A stretch of 7,769 bases of DNA from Pseudomonadota bacterium (GTDB lineage: Bacteria; Pseudomonadota; Alphaproteobacteria; Caulobacterales; Caulobacteraceae). The translations under genes and the position numbers were made by a program. The stretch's first letter is position 1, and each line of letters opens with the position of its first letter. Below the pieces are notes generated by a model. It ran no database searches. It was not told where the DNA came from and saw only the letters and a program-made list of their open reading frames with translations. This document shows, piece after piece, positions 1 through 7,762 of the stretch. The stretch is taken from positions 1 through 7,769 of the forward strand of contig JAEXJH010000049.1 of NCBI GenBank assembly GCA_023445955.1, written 5' to 3'.

Positions 1-6
1 CCCTCC

Positions 7-39
7 GGCCCTGCGGGCCACCTCCCCCAGCGGGGGAGG
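7..39. repeat. REP-like double hairpin after the last operon gene
   Basis: Two adjacent perfect hairpins are visible. Bases 7-11 (GGCCC) pair with 15-19 around a 3-base loop, and bases 21-28 (CCTCCCCC) pair with 32-39 around the loop AGC at 29-31. In the direction of transcription the second stem begins three bases after the TAA stop of the SRPBCC gene, so the mRNA 3' end would fold here. No run of U follows either stem, so it is not a canonical intrinsic terminator; Rho-dependent ending or simple 3' end protection is as likely. The 17-bp core (22-38) recurs in the opposite orientation at 7745-7761. From memory this G/C-run palindrome style is abundant between genes in Caulobacter and relatives, but copy number cannot be judged here. 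The element may continue beyond base 1. Confidence 0.75.
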
Positions 40-42
40 AGA

Positions 43-612
43 TTACTTGGCGAACTTCTTCTTCAGCTCCGCCAGCGTGTACGCATTGCCCCACTCGAAA
101 TGCCCGTACACCGTCCTGGCCTCGTCGCTGTCGCCATAGCCGGTGTTGGTCAGCCGCACGCGCGTGCCGCCCTCGATCGGGGTCAGCTCGATGATCGTCA
201 CGGTCTTCTGGAACTCGCCCTTGCCCGGGAAGCCCTCGGGGGCCTGGACGTTGCGAATCACCAGCAGGTGGTCGGGGATGAAGGTGACGATCTGGTTCTT
301 GATGTTGCCCGGATCGCCGATCTTGGCCTTGGGGTCGTAGCTGGCCTCGATGTCGCCGCCGGTGCGCAGGTCGACCTTGGCAACGGCGACCGCCCAGCTC
401 TTGAAGCCTTCGGTGGTGGCGAAGGCGTCGAACACCTGGTGCGGCGTGGCCGGGATATCCATCGACAGCTGCAGCGCCTTCTGGCCGGCGGCGTCGACAT
501 AGGACGTGTTCGAGACGCCCGGAAAATCCTTCCAGCTGCGCGTCTGCTCGGCGTGCGTCGGTCCGGCCAGCGCCAGCAGCGCGGCGGCGGCGATCAAGGT
601 CGATCTGAACAT
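43..612 (-). CDS. Secreted SRPBCC (START/Bet v1-fold, AHSA1-like) protein
   Basis: A 189-residue protein of unknown role. Residues 1-21 look like a Sec signal peptide: a short basic start (MFR), a hydrophobic alanine/leucine core at 5-16, and a likely cut after T-H-A at 21. Mature residues 47-187 fit the SRPBCC helix-grip fold: a strand, then the 'PATPHQVFDAFATTEGFKSW' helix pattern (54-73), a beta-rich middle, and a long C-terminal helix (about 169-187) beginning YGHFEWGNAY. This fold forms a hydrophobic ligand pocket in polyketide cyclases, lipid-binding proteins and Hsp90 activators; the ligand cannot be inferred here. The ATG at 612 has a strong Shine-Dalgarno GGGGAGG (627-621) with an 8-base spacer, which supports this start. 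It lies 23 bp after the oxidase stop and is almost certainly co-transcribed. Its link to polyamine use is only positional. It could act on a periplasmic ligand or be a passenger gene. Confidence 0.85.
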   Translation of the reverse strand: MFRSTLIAAAALLALAGPTHAEQTRSWKDFPGVSNTSYVDAAGQKALQLSMDIPATPHQVFDAFATTEGFKSWAVAVAKVDLRTGGDIEASYDPKAKIGDPGNIKNQIVTFIPDHLLVIRNVQAPEGFPGKGEFQKTVTIIELTPIEGGTRVRLTNTGYGDSDEARTVYGHFEWGNAYTLAELKKKFAK

Positions 613-635
613 GGCTTGGGCCTCCCCTGCCCGCC

Positions 636-1892
636 CTACAGACGATCCCTCAGCGCGTACCAGGTCAAGCCCGCCACCGTCAGCGGCCAGCGCAACGGGC
701 GGCCGCCCGGGAACGGCGGGGTTGGAACGCGAGACAGCAGCTCGACCCCGGCGGTGTCGCCCAGCGCTGCGTCGGCCAGCAGCTTGCCGACATACGGCGC
801 CAACATCACCCCCTGCCCCGAATAGCCGGACGCCGCGCGCACGCCCGGCGCGACCTCGCCGACGAAGGGCATGCGACTCATGGTGATGCCCAGCGTGCCG
901 CCCCAGGCGTGGGTGATCGGTATGTCGGCCAGCTGCGGATAGACCTTGGCCAGGTTCTTGCGGACCATGCCGGCGATGTCGCTCGGAAACCCCGGCCGGT
1001 AGTTCTCGCCACCGCCGAACAGCAGCCGGCCATCGGGCGTCTTGCGGAAGTAGTTCACGACGAAGCGGCTGTCCGACACCGCCGCGTTCGAGCGGATGAT
1101 CGTCTCGGCCGCGTCGTCCAGCGGGGCGGTGACGGCGATGAAGTTGTTGATCGGCATCACCCGCGCCCGCGCCTTGCCCGCCATGGCGTTCAGCAAGCCA
1201 TCGCCGCTGAGGATCAGCTGGTCGCAGATGACCCGGCCGGTCGCGGTCTCGACCACGATCTTGCCGCCCTCGCGTCGCCAGGTCTCGGCGCGAGTGTTCT
1301 CGTGGATCGTCAGCCCCCGCGCCATGCCCTGAGCCAGCTTCAGAGGATGCACATGGCCGCCGCCGCGATCGACCAGACCACCATGGTAGACGTCCGTCCC
1401 CAGCTCGGCGGCGAGGTCGGCCTCGCCGATCAGCGCTAGTTGGTCGTAGCCATAGCGCTCAGCCATCAGCGCCGCATAGGCCGCGTCCTCGGCCTCGCCG
1501 TTTGGCTTGTGGCGAGCGTGGATCATGCCCGGACGCCAGTCGCAGGCGATGCTGTCGGTCAGGGTCTGGAAGTGCGCCCGGGCGTCTTCGGCCAAGCGCC
1601 ACAGCGCCATCGCATCGTCGCGGCCGACGGCCTTCTCCAGCCAGGCCTGGTCGCGCCGCTGGCCGGTATGAACCTGCCCGCCATTGCGCCCACTCGCTGC
1701 GCAGCCGACCCGGCCGGCCTCCAGCACAACGACGCTTGCCCGCCCAGCTAGCGCCATGGCCGCGCCGAGGCCGGTGAAACCCGCCCCGACGATGCAGACA
1801 TCGACCGACATATCGCCCGTCAGCGGTGGCCGCTCGGGCGCTTCGCCCGCCGTCGCGGCGTACCAGTTCCCCGCGCCGTAGACGTCAGACAT
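636..1892 (-). CDS. puuB: FAD-dependent gamma-glutamylputrescine oxidase (PuuB-like)
   Basis: A 418-residue cytoplasmic flavoprotein of the DAO/GlpO family, close to E. coli PuuB in length (about 426). In the Puu pathway PuuB oxidises gamma-glutamylputrescine to the gamma-glutamyl aminoaldehyde, releasing ammonia and peroxide. Residues 31-59 form the N-terminal FAD Rossmann motif (DVCIVGAGFTGLGAA, with the ribose-binding acidic residue E58). 'GCAASGRNGGQV' (63-74) is the typical second flavin contact of this family. The C-terminal part holds 'MSRMPFVG' (338-345) and 'GYSGQGVMLAPYVGK' (356-370), the closing flavin-binding segment of DAO oxidases. The start ATG lies inside the end of the synthetase gene (8-bp overlap). 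The nearest purine-rich stretch (GGGAG, 1910-1906) is 13 bases away, so translation probably depends on coupling. The stop is TAG. The adjacent PuuA-type gene supports the substrate; other amino acid or opine oxidases share the fold, so substrate certainty is moderate. Confidence 0.85.
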   Translation of the reverse strand: MSDVYGAGNWYAATAGEAPERPPLTGDMSVDVCIVGAGFTGLGAAMALAGRASVVVLEAGRVGCAASGRNGGQVHTGQRRDQAWLEKAVGRDDAMALWRLAEDARAHFQTLTDSIACDWRPGMIHARHKPNGEAEDAAYAALMAERYGYDQLALIGEADLAAELGTDVYHGGLVDRGGGHVHPLKLAQGMARGLTIHENTRAETWRREGGKIVVETATGRVICDQLILSGDGLLNAMAGKARARVMPINNFIAVTAPLDDAAETIIRSNAAVSDSRFVVNYFRKTPDGRLLFGGGENYRPGFPSDIAGMVRKNLAKVYPQLADIPITHAWGGTLGITMSRMPFVGEVAPGVRAASGYSGQGVMLAPYVGKLLADAALGDTAGVELLSRVPTPPFPGGRPLRWPLTVAGLTWYALRDRL

Positions 1893-3282
1893 TCAGCAGC
1901 AGGAACTCCCGCTCCCACGGGCTGATCGTGCGCATGAAGGTCTCGTACTCGGCCTGTTTCACGCGGTCATAGGCCTGGCAGAAGGTCGGCCCCAGGATCT
2001 CGACCAGCGGCTTGCAGGCCTCGAACAGGCGCAGGGATTCCGACAGGCTGCGCGGCAGCTGCACGCCCGCCACGCTGGCGTCGGTCGCGACCGGATCGCT
2101 GGGCTTGAGCCCGTCGACCATGCCCAGATAACCGCAGGCCAGCACCGCCGCGATCGCCAGGTACGGATTGGCGTCCGACGAGGGAATGCGGTTTTCCAGG
2201 CGGCGGTTGGCCGGATCCGACGGCGGCACGCGCAGGCCGCAGGTGCGGTTGTCGTAGCCCCACTGGGTGTTGACCGGCGCGCCTGAGTCCCGCGCGATCC
2301 GGCGGTAGGAATTCACGTACGGCGCCAGGATGGCCATGATCGCCGGCAAGTATTTCTGCTGGCCGCCGATGAAGCCGTGGAAGAGCTCGGTCTCCTGCCC
2401 GTCCTCGTCGGAGAACAGGTTGCGGCCCTTCCGGTCGACGATCGACTGGTGGATGTGCATGGCGCTGCCCGGCTCGCTGGCCATCGGCTTGGCCATGAAG
2501 GTGGCGTAGATCTCGTGCTCCAGCGCCGCCTCGCGGATCGTGCGCTTCATCATGAACACCTGGTCGGCCAGCTCCAGCGGATGGCCGTGACGCAGGTTGA
2601 TCTCCATCTGCGCCACGCCGCTCTCGTGGATCAGGGTGTCGATCTCCAGCCCCTGGCGCTCGGAGTACTCGTACATGTCCTCGAACAGCGCATCGAACTC
2701 GTTGACCGCGCTGATCGAATAGCCCTGACGCCCGGTCTCGGGACGCCCCGAGCGGCCGATCGGCGGCTTCAGCGGATAGTCCGGATCGGTGTTGCGCTCG
2801 ACCAGGTAGAACTCGATCTCCGGCGCGACGATCGGGTTCCAGCCCCGCTCGGCATAGAGCGCCAGCACCCGGCGCAGCACCTGGCGCGGGGCCTCCTCGA
2901 CGGGACGGCCGTCAGGATGGAAGGCGTCGTGGATCACCTGGGCCGTCGGGTCCTGCGCCCACGGCACCGCCGCCAGGGTCGCGAAGTCCGGGGTCAGGAA
3001 GATGTCGGTGTCGGCCTGCACCGCGTTCACCGCGCCCTCGAACTCGGGGAACTCCCCGGCGATGGTCTGGTAGAACACCGCCAGCGGCAGATTCATCGAG
3101 GGGGTGCCTAAGAACTTGCGCACCGGCATGATCTTGCCGCGCGCCACGCCGGCCAGATCGGGCACCACGCACTCGATCTCCTCAATGTTCTGCCGCGCGA
3201 ACCAGGCCTGCGCCTCCTCCAGCGTCGAGACGCCCCGGTCGAGCGTGGTCTCGCGCTTGGCCTTGTTGTGCTTGGGCTTCAT
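1885..3282 (-). CDS. puuA: Glutamine synthetase-fold gamma-glutamylpolyamine synthetase (PuuA/SpuI-like)
   Basis: A 465-residue enzyme of the glutamine synthetase superfamily that probably ligates glutamate to putrescine or another polyamine using ATP (E. coli PuuA is about 472 residues). Residues 20-110 fit the beta-grasp N-terminal domain and 130-465 the catalytic domain. Visible motifs are PEIEF (154-158, metal-binding glutamates), ESGVAQMEIN (220-229), the HIHQS segment (276-280), N-SYRR (324-328), DNRTCGLRVP (344-353) and RLENRIPSSDANPY (361-374). The NLY adenylylation loop of housekeeping GlnA is not present in the matching region (about 391-400 reads GLKPSDPVAT), which agrees with a catabolic paralogue. 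The ATG at 3282 is chosen over a longer frame reading upstream to 3447. It makes an ATGA overlap with the aminotransferase stop and has GGAGG (3294-3290) seven bases ahead, and the upstream residues are out-of-frame translation of the aminotransferase. The oxidase partner gene follows directly. Confidence 0.9.
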   Translation of the reverse strand: MKPKHNKAKRETTLDRGVSTLEEAQAWFARQNIEEIECVVPDLAGVARGKIMPVRKFLGTPSMNLPLAVFYQTIAGEFPEFEGAVNAVQADTDIFLTPDFATLAAVPWAQDPTAQVIHDAFHPDGRPVEEAPRQVLRRVLALYAERGWNPIVAPEIEFYLVERNTDPDYPLKPPIGRSGRPETGRQGYSISAVNEFDALFEDMYEYSERQGLEIDTLIHESGVAQMEINLRHGHPLELADQVFMMKRTIREAALEHEIYATFMAKPMASEPGSAMHIHQSIVDRKGRNLFSDEDGQETELFHGFIGGQQKYLPAIMAILAPYVNSYRRIARDSGAPVNTQWGYDNRTCGLRVPPSDPANRRLENRIPSSDANPYLAIAAVLACGYLGMVDGLKPSDPVATDASVAGVQLPRSLSESLRLFEACKPLVEILGPTFCQAYDRVKQAEYETFMRTISPWEREFLLLNV

Positions 3283-4682
3283 GCCGCCGCCTCCGGTTTC
3301 AGGGCGCGGAGCACGGGCTCGGCCTCGGTCAGAGACTGACGGATGATGGCGACAAGTTTGTCGATCTCGGCGTGGGTGATGATCAGCGGCGGGCAGCAGA
3401 CGATGCTGTCGCGGATGGCGCGGACCATCAGGCCGTTCTTGATGCATAGGTCGCGAACGATCGGACCGGCCTCGCCTTCCTTGTCGAGGAAGCGATGGTT
3501 GGTCCCCTTTTCGCGGACGATCTCGACGGCGCCGATCAGGCCGAGCGACCGGGTCTCGCCGACCAGCGGGTGGTCGTTCAGCGAGGCGAGCGCCTTGGCC
3601 AGGTAGGGGCCGGTGTCATCGCGGGTGCGCTCGATGAGGTTCTCGCGCTCCAGGATCTCGATGTTCTTCAGCGCCACCGCCGCGCAGGTCGGGTGGCCCG
3701 AGTAGGTAAAGCCGTGGATGAAGTCGCCGCCCTTCTCGCGCAGCTCGGCAACGATGTGGTCGGCGACACCAACGGCCGAGATCGGCAGGTAGCCGGAGGA
3801 CAGGCCCTTGGCCATGGCGATCAGGTCCGGCTTGATGCCGTAGTGCTGGTGGCCGAACCACTCGCCCAGGCGCCCGAAGCCGCAGATCACCTCGTCGCAG
3901 ACCAAGAGGATCCCGTACTTGCGGCACAGGGCCTCGACCGCCGGCCAGTAGCCGTCCGGCGGGATGATCACCCCGCCCGCGCCTTGCACGGGCTCACCGA
4001 TGAAGGCGGCGACGTTCTCGGGGCCGACCTCGAGGATCTTGTCCTCGATCTCCTTGACCGCGCGATCACGGAAGGCGGCCGGGTCCTCGCCGAAGCCGTC
4101 GCCGAACGCGTACGGCTGCATGACGTGCTCGACGCCCGGGATCGGCAGGTCGCCCTGCTTGTGCATGTGCTTCATGCCGCCCAGCGAGACGCCGGCCACG
4201 GTCGAGCCGTGATAGGCGTTCCAGCGGCTGATGAAGACCGTCCGCGACGGCTGCTCCTTGAGCTTCCAGTAGTGGCGCACCAGGCGGAAGACCGTGTCGT
4301 TGGCCTCCGAGCCCGACGAGTTGAAGAACACGTGGCTGAGATGCCCGCCCATCTTCTGGGCGATCTTGGCCGCCAGGGTCACGGTCGGCGGCGTCGCGGT
4401 CTTGAAGAACGTATTGTAGTACGGCAGCTCCAGCATCTGCTCGTAGGCCGCGTCGGCCAGCTCCTTGCGGCCGTAGCCGACATTGACGCACCACAGGCCG
4501 GCCATGCCGTCCAGGATCTGGTGCCCCTCGCCATCGTGGATGTAGACGCCGTCGGCCCGGGTGATGATCCGGCTGCCGCCCAGCTCGGCGATAACCTTGT
4601 GGTCGGCCTGGGCCGGCAGGTGGTGGGCGACGTCCAGGCGTCGGAGTTCGGCGATGTCGTGGTTGCGGATCGGGACGGTCAT
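3279..4682 (-). CDS. spuC: Class III PLP aminotransferase, putrescine-pyruvate type (SpuC-like)
   Basis: A 467-residue omega-aminotransferase, near the length of Pseudomonas SpuC (about 456) and longer than typical GABA transaminases (about 425). It would move the terminal amino group of putrescine or a similar amine to pyruvate, giving an aminoaldehyde. Visible fold-type I features: GLWCVNVGYG (62-71), the PLP phosphate loop SSGSEAND (122-129), the ring-stacking segment NAYHGST (155-161), GEPVQGAGG (229-237), DEV with D263 for the pyridine nitrogen, and the Schiff-base lysine K292 in MAKGLSSGY. The start is set at ATG 4682, with AGGGA (4696-4692) nine bases ahead. A longer in-frame start at 4805 would add 41 residues translated from the intergenic repeat and is rejected. 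The gene opens the catabolic module after the repeat-filled gap and overlaps the synthetase by ATGA. A beta-alanine or GABA transaminase role is the main alternative. Confidence 0.87.
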   Translation of the reverse strand: MTVPIRNHDIAELRRLDVAHHLPAQADHKVIAELGGSRIITRADGVYIHDGEGHQILDGMAGLWCVNVGYGRKELADAAYEQMLELPYYNTFFKTATPPTVTLAAKIAQKMGGHLSHVFFNSSGSEANDTVFRLVRHYWKLKEQPSRTVFISRWNAYHGSTVAGVSLGGMKHMHKQGDLPIPGVEHVMQPYAFGDGFGEDPAAFRDRAVKEIEDKILEVGPENVAAFIGEPVQGAGGVIIPPDGYWPAVEALCRKYGILLVCDEVICGFGRLGEWFGHQHYGIKPDLIAMAKGLSSGYLPISAVGVADHIVAELREKGGDFIHGFTYSGHPTCAAVALKNIEILERENLIERTRDDTGPYLAKALASLNDHPLVGETRSLGLIGAVEIVREKGTNHRFLDKEGEAGPIVRDLCIKNGLMVRAIRDSIVCCPPLIITHAEIDKLVAIIRQSLTEAEPVLRALKPEAAA

Positions 4683-4691
4683 CGGTGGGCT

Positions 4692-4696
4692 TCCCT
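4692..4696 (-). promoter_or_regulatory. Ribosome binding site deciding the aminotransferase start
   Basis: The minus strand reads AGGGA nine bases before the ATG at 4682. No comparable site serves the upstream in-frame start at 4805, which lies inside the repeat pair. This favours the 467-residue form. An A/T-rich patch (4698-4714) sits just upstream and may keep the site unfolded next to the hairpin; that is inference. Confidence 0.55.
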
Positions 4697-4715
4697 GTAC
4701 AATTTTCTCTTTTTG

Positions 4716-4759
4716 CTCCCTTCCCCCTTGGATGGGGGAAGGGTTGGGGATGGGGGTGA
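4716..4759. repeat. REP-like intergenic element, left arm of a mirrored pair
   Basis: A 44-base element with a perfect 10-bp stem: CCCTTCCCCC (4718-4727) pairs with 4734-4743 around the 6-base loop TTGGAT. A G-rich tail (4744-4759) ends in TGA. The reverse complement of 4796-4835 matches it except for four one-base indels and a TT/CC change. In transcription order it is the second hairpin, lying between the ATPase and the aminotransferase ribosome binding site. The bases after the stem on the transcript are A-rich rather than U-rich, so it is not a standard terminator. Confidence 0.8.
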
Positions 4760-4795
4760 CACCGCGTCCGAACCCAGCTCGGCCGAACCGCCGCA

Positions 4796-4835
4796 TCACC
4801 CCCACCCCGGCCCTCCCCCATCAAGGGGGAGGGAG
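4796..4835. repeat. REP-like intergenic element, right arm of a mirrored pair
   Basis: A 40-base inverted copy of 4716-4759. Its own stem is 9 bp: CCCTCCCCC (4811-4819) pairs with 4825-4833 around the 5-base loop ATCAA. It begins a few bases after the TGA stop of the ATPase gene in the direction of transcription, so it would form the 3' hairpin of a transport-only mRNA. The two arms can also pair with each other across a 36-base spacer (4760-4795), which carries a direct repeat CCGAACC (4768-4774 and 4783-4789). No transposase gene is nearby; the layout resembles paired REP elements (BIME-like). Confidence 0.8.
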
Positions 4836-4840
4836 AATTC

Positions 4841-5955
<1,115 letters not shown>

Positions 5956-5959
<4 letters not shown>

Positions 5960-6813
5960 TTAGCGTCCCCCGCCCCGTGGCCAGCCGTGGCCGCCGGGTC
6001 CCCCTGCAGTTTCAGCGCCGCCGCGGTCAGCAGCACGGTCAGCACGATCAGCACCGTCGAGGCCGCATTGACCTCCGGCGTCACCGAGAAGCGGACCATC
6101 GAATAGACCTTCACCGGGAAGGTCACCGTGTCCGGCCCCGCGGTGAAGAAGGTGATGACGAAGTCGTCCAGGCTCAGCGTGAAGGCCAGCAGCGCGCCGG
6201 CCACCAGAGACGGGGCCATGTGCGGCAGGATCACGTCCTTGATGGTGCGGAACTCGCCGGCGCCCAGGTCGCGGGCGGCCTCTTCCATCTCGCGGTTGAA
6301 GCTGGCCATGCGGGCGCGCACGACCACCGCCACGAACGGGAACGAGAACGACACGTGGGCGATGATGATCGCCCCCAGGTTCAGCGGCCACGGCAGGCCC
6401 TGCGGCCACGGCATGACCCGGGCGAAGAACACCAGCATCGCCACGCCCATGCAGATCTCGGGCACCACGATCGGCAGGGCCAGGGCCCCGTCCAGGGCCG
6501 TCTTGCCGGGGAAGCGGAAGCGCCACAGCAGCAGCGCCGCCGAGGCTCCCAGGATCAGGCTGAGCACGGTCGAGGCCGCCGCGATGGTCAGGCTGTTGCC
6601 GAACGCCTCCAGCAGGGCGGAGTCGTTGAACAGCTTGTCGTAATATTTGAGCGTGAAGCCCTTCCAGACGATGTTGCGCCGGCTGTCGTTGAAGCTGAAC
6701 GCCATCAGGGCGACCAGCGGCGCGTAGAGGAAGACCGCCACGGCCGCCAGCCAGGCCTGCATCTGCCAGCGGCGGAGGTATTCGAGGGGACCGGGAGCGG
6801 CGCGCTTGCTCAT
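5956..6813 (-). CDS. potI: Polyamine ABC transporter permease (PotI-like)
   Basis: A 285-residue inner-membrane permease, similar in length to E. coli PotI (about 281). Six hydrophobic segments can be placed at roughly 19-41, 73-96, 108-132, 146-166, 201-222 and 250-268. The EAA loop that docks on the ATPase reads EEAARDLGAGEFRTIKDVILP (177-197), with the conserved glycine at 184. The N-terminal 'LYAPLVALMAFSFNDSRR' (29-46) is typical of PotC/PotI proteins. The start ATG 6813 overlaps the PotH stop as ATGA and has GGAGG (6825-6821) seven bases ahead. A longer open frame reaching 7656 runs out of frame through the PotH gene and is not a fusion protein. A short Ala/Gly-rich tail (271-285) after the last membrane segment ends in an ATGA overlap with the ATPase gene. 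Confidence 0.92.
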
Positions 6814-7718
6814 GCCTTGGCCTCCGGCGTCTTCTTGGCCAGGACCGCCTGGATCGCGATGGCGATGAAGGTCAGATACATCAGCACGAACGACATGGCC
6901 GCGCCGAAGGGCCAGTCGTTGGCGCGCTTGAATTGGCGTTCGATGACATTGGCGATCATCTGGCTGTCGGGACCGCCCAGCAGGTCCGGGGTCAGATACG
7001 CCCCGAGCGCCGGGATGAAGGTGATCAGGATTCCAGAGGCGATGCCCGGCAGGGCCAGCGGCACGACCACCTTGAACAGGGTCCGCATGTGCCCGGCGCC
7101 GAGGTCGAGGCTGGCCTCCAGCAGCGACTTGTCCAGGCGATCCAGGGCCGAATAGAGCGGCAGCACCATGAAGGGCAGGTGCACGTAGACCAGCCCCAGG
7201 ATCACCGCGAAATTGTTGTGCAGCAGCTCCAGCGGCTGGAAGTCGCCCAGCGGCTGCAGGCCGACCAGCGTGGCCAGCCCGCTGCCGCCCTTCCACAGCC
7301 ACTCCAGCCCCTGGTTGGCGAAACCCTCGGTGCGCAGCACGGCGATCAGGGCGTAGGTGCGGATCAAGAGGTTCGTCCAGAACGGCAGCATGATCAGCAG
7401 CAAGAGCCAGGTCTTGGCCTTGTCGGACGCGAAGGTGATGGCCAGGGCCACCGGGAAGCCGATCACCAGGCACAGCCCCGTGGTCAGCCCGGCCACCCAG
7501 GCCGACTTCAGGAAGATCTTCAGGTACAGCGGCTCGATCGCCCGGGCGTAGTTGTGGAACGTGCCGGTGATGGCGATCTCGGTCAGGCCGGCGTTGTGCC
7601 CGAAGCTGTAGGCCCAGACGATCGCCATCGGCGCCAGGAAGAACAGCACCAGCCACACCAGCGGCGGTCCCAGCGCCGCGGCGAAGACGGCTTTCGCCTG
7701 TTTCCAGCTCTGCTCCAT
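6810..7718 (-). CDS. potH: Polyamine ABC transporter permease (PotH-like)
   Basis: A 302-residue inner-membrane permease, partner of the PotI-like protein, with length near E. coli PotH (about 317). Predicted membrane segments are roughly 17-38, 73-95, 103-128, 169-190, 217-240 and 271-293. The cytoplasmic EAA loop is EASLDLGAGHMRTLFKVVVPLALPGI (201-226 region, glycine 207). 'LPFWTNLLIRTYA' (111-123) and 'PALGAYLTPDLLGGP' (236-250) are characteristic of the PotB/PotH group. The ATG at 7718 is chosen over the TTG three bases upstream because GAGGGG (7730-7725) is six bases from the ATG and only three from the TTG. It is the first gene in the window; only 51 bases upstream are visible, with a repeat hairpin and no promoter I can support, so the operon probably starts further upstream, likely with a periplasmic binding protein gene. 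Confidence 0.92.
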   Translation of the reverse strand: MEQSWKQAKAVFAAALGPPLVWLVLFFLAPMAIVWAYSFGHNAGLTEIAITGTFHNYARAIEPLYLKIFLKSAWVAGLTTGLCLVIGFPVALAITFASDKAKTWLLLLIMLPFWTNLLIRTYALIAVLRTEGFANQGLEWLWKGGSGLATLVGLQPLGDFQPLELLHNNFAVILGLVYVHLPFMVLPLYSALDRLDKSLLEASLDLGAGHMRTLFKVVVPLALPGIASGILITFIPALGAYLTPDLLGGPDSQMIANVIERQFKRANDWPFGAAMSFVLMYLTFIAIAIQAVLAKKTPEAKA

Positions 7719-7724
7719 CAAGGT

Positions 7725-7730
7725 CCCCTC
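7725..7730 (-). promoter_or_regulatory. Ribosome binding site deciding the PotH start
   Basis: The minus strand reads GAGGGG, six bases before ATG 7718. The alternative TTG at 7721 would leave only three bases, too short for normal initiation. Confidence 0.65.
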
Positions 7731-7737
7731 GTCCCTG

Positions 7738-7742
7738 GAATC
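7738..7742. promoter_or_regulatory. GANTC site (GAATC) upstream of potH
   Basis: GAATC fits the GANTC recognition site of the cell-cycle methylase CcrM of alphaproteobacteria. Other GANTC sites I noticed lie inside genes; this is the only intergenic one I found, one base from the repeat hairpin. Any regulatory role is inference, and GANTC occurs by chance. Confidence 0.3.
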
Positions 7743-7743
7743 T

Positions 7744-7762
7744 GCTCCCCCGCTGGGGGAGC
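7744..7762. repeat. REP-like hairpin upstream of potH
   Basis: An 8-bp perfect stem: GCTCCCCC (7744-7751) pairs with GGGGGAGC (7755-7762) around the loop GCT. The core 7745-7761 is the exact reverse complement of 22-38. Sequence after the core (CTGTCGGC to the window end) differs from the left copy and may be the start of a longer element cut by the window edge. In transcription order it sits 25 bases before the PotH ATG and does not cover the ribosome binding site. Confidence 0.7.

Noticed and set aside
3283..3447. N-terminal extension of the synthetase by 55 residues
   Set aside because: It overlaps the aminotransferase in another frame, looks like H/R/P-rich shadow sequence, and a good ribosome binding site serves ATG 3282.
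4698..4715. A/T-rich patch considered as a promoter for the catabolic genes
   Set aside because: No convincing -35/-10 pair can be read on the minus strand. The patch lies within about 35 bases of the ATG, more suited to a leader than to a promoter.
4716..4743. Hairpin considered as an intrinsic terminator
   Set aside because: In the direction of transcription the stem is followed by AGCAAAAAG rather than a U-run, and the genes beyond look like the same operon.
5977..7155. Plus-strand open frame (392 codons) opposite the two permeases
   Set aside because: Its Arg/Gln/His/Gly-rich composition and lack of domains mark it as an antisense shadow of membrane-protein genes.
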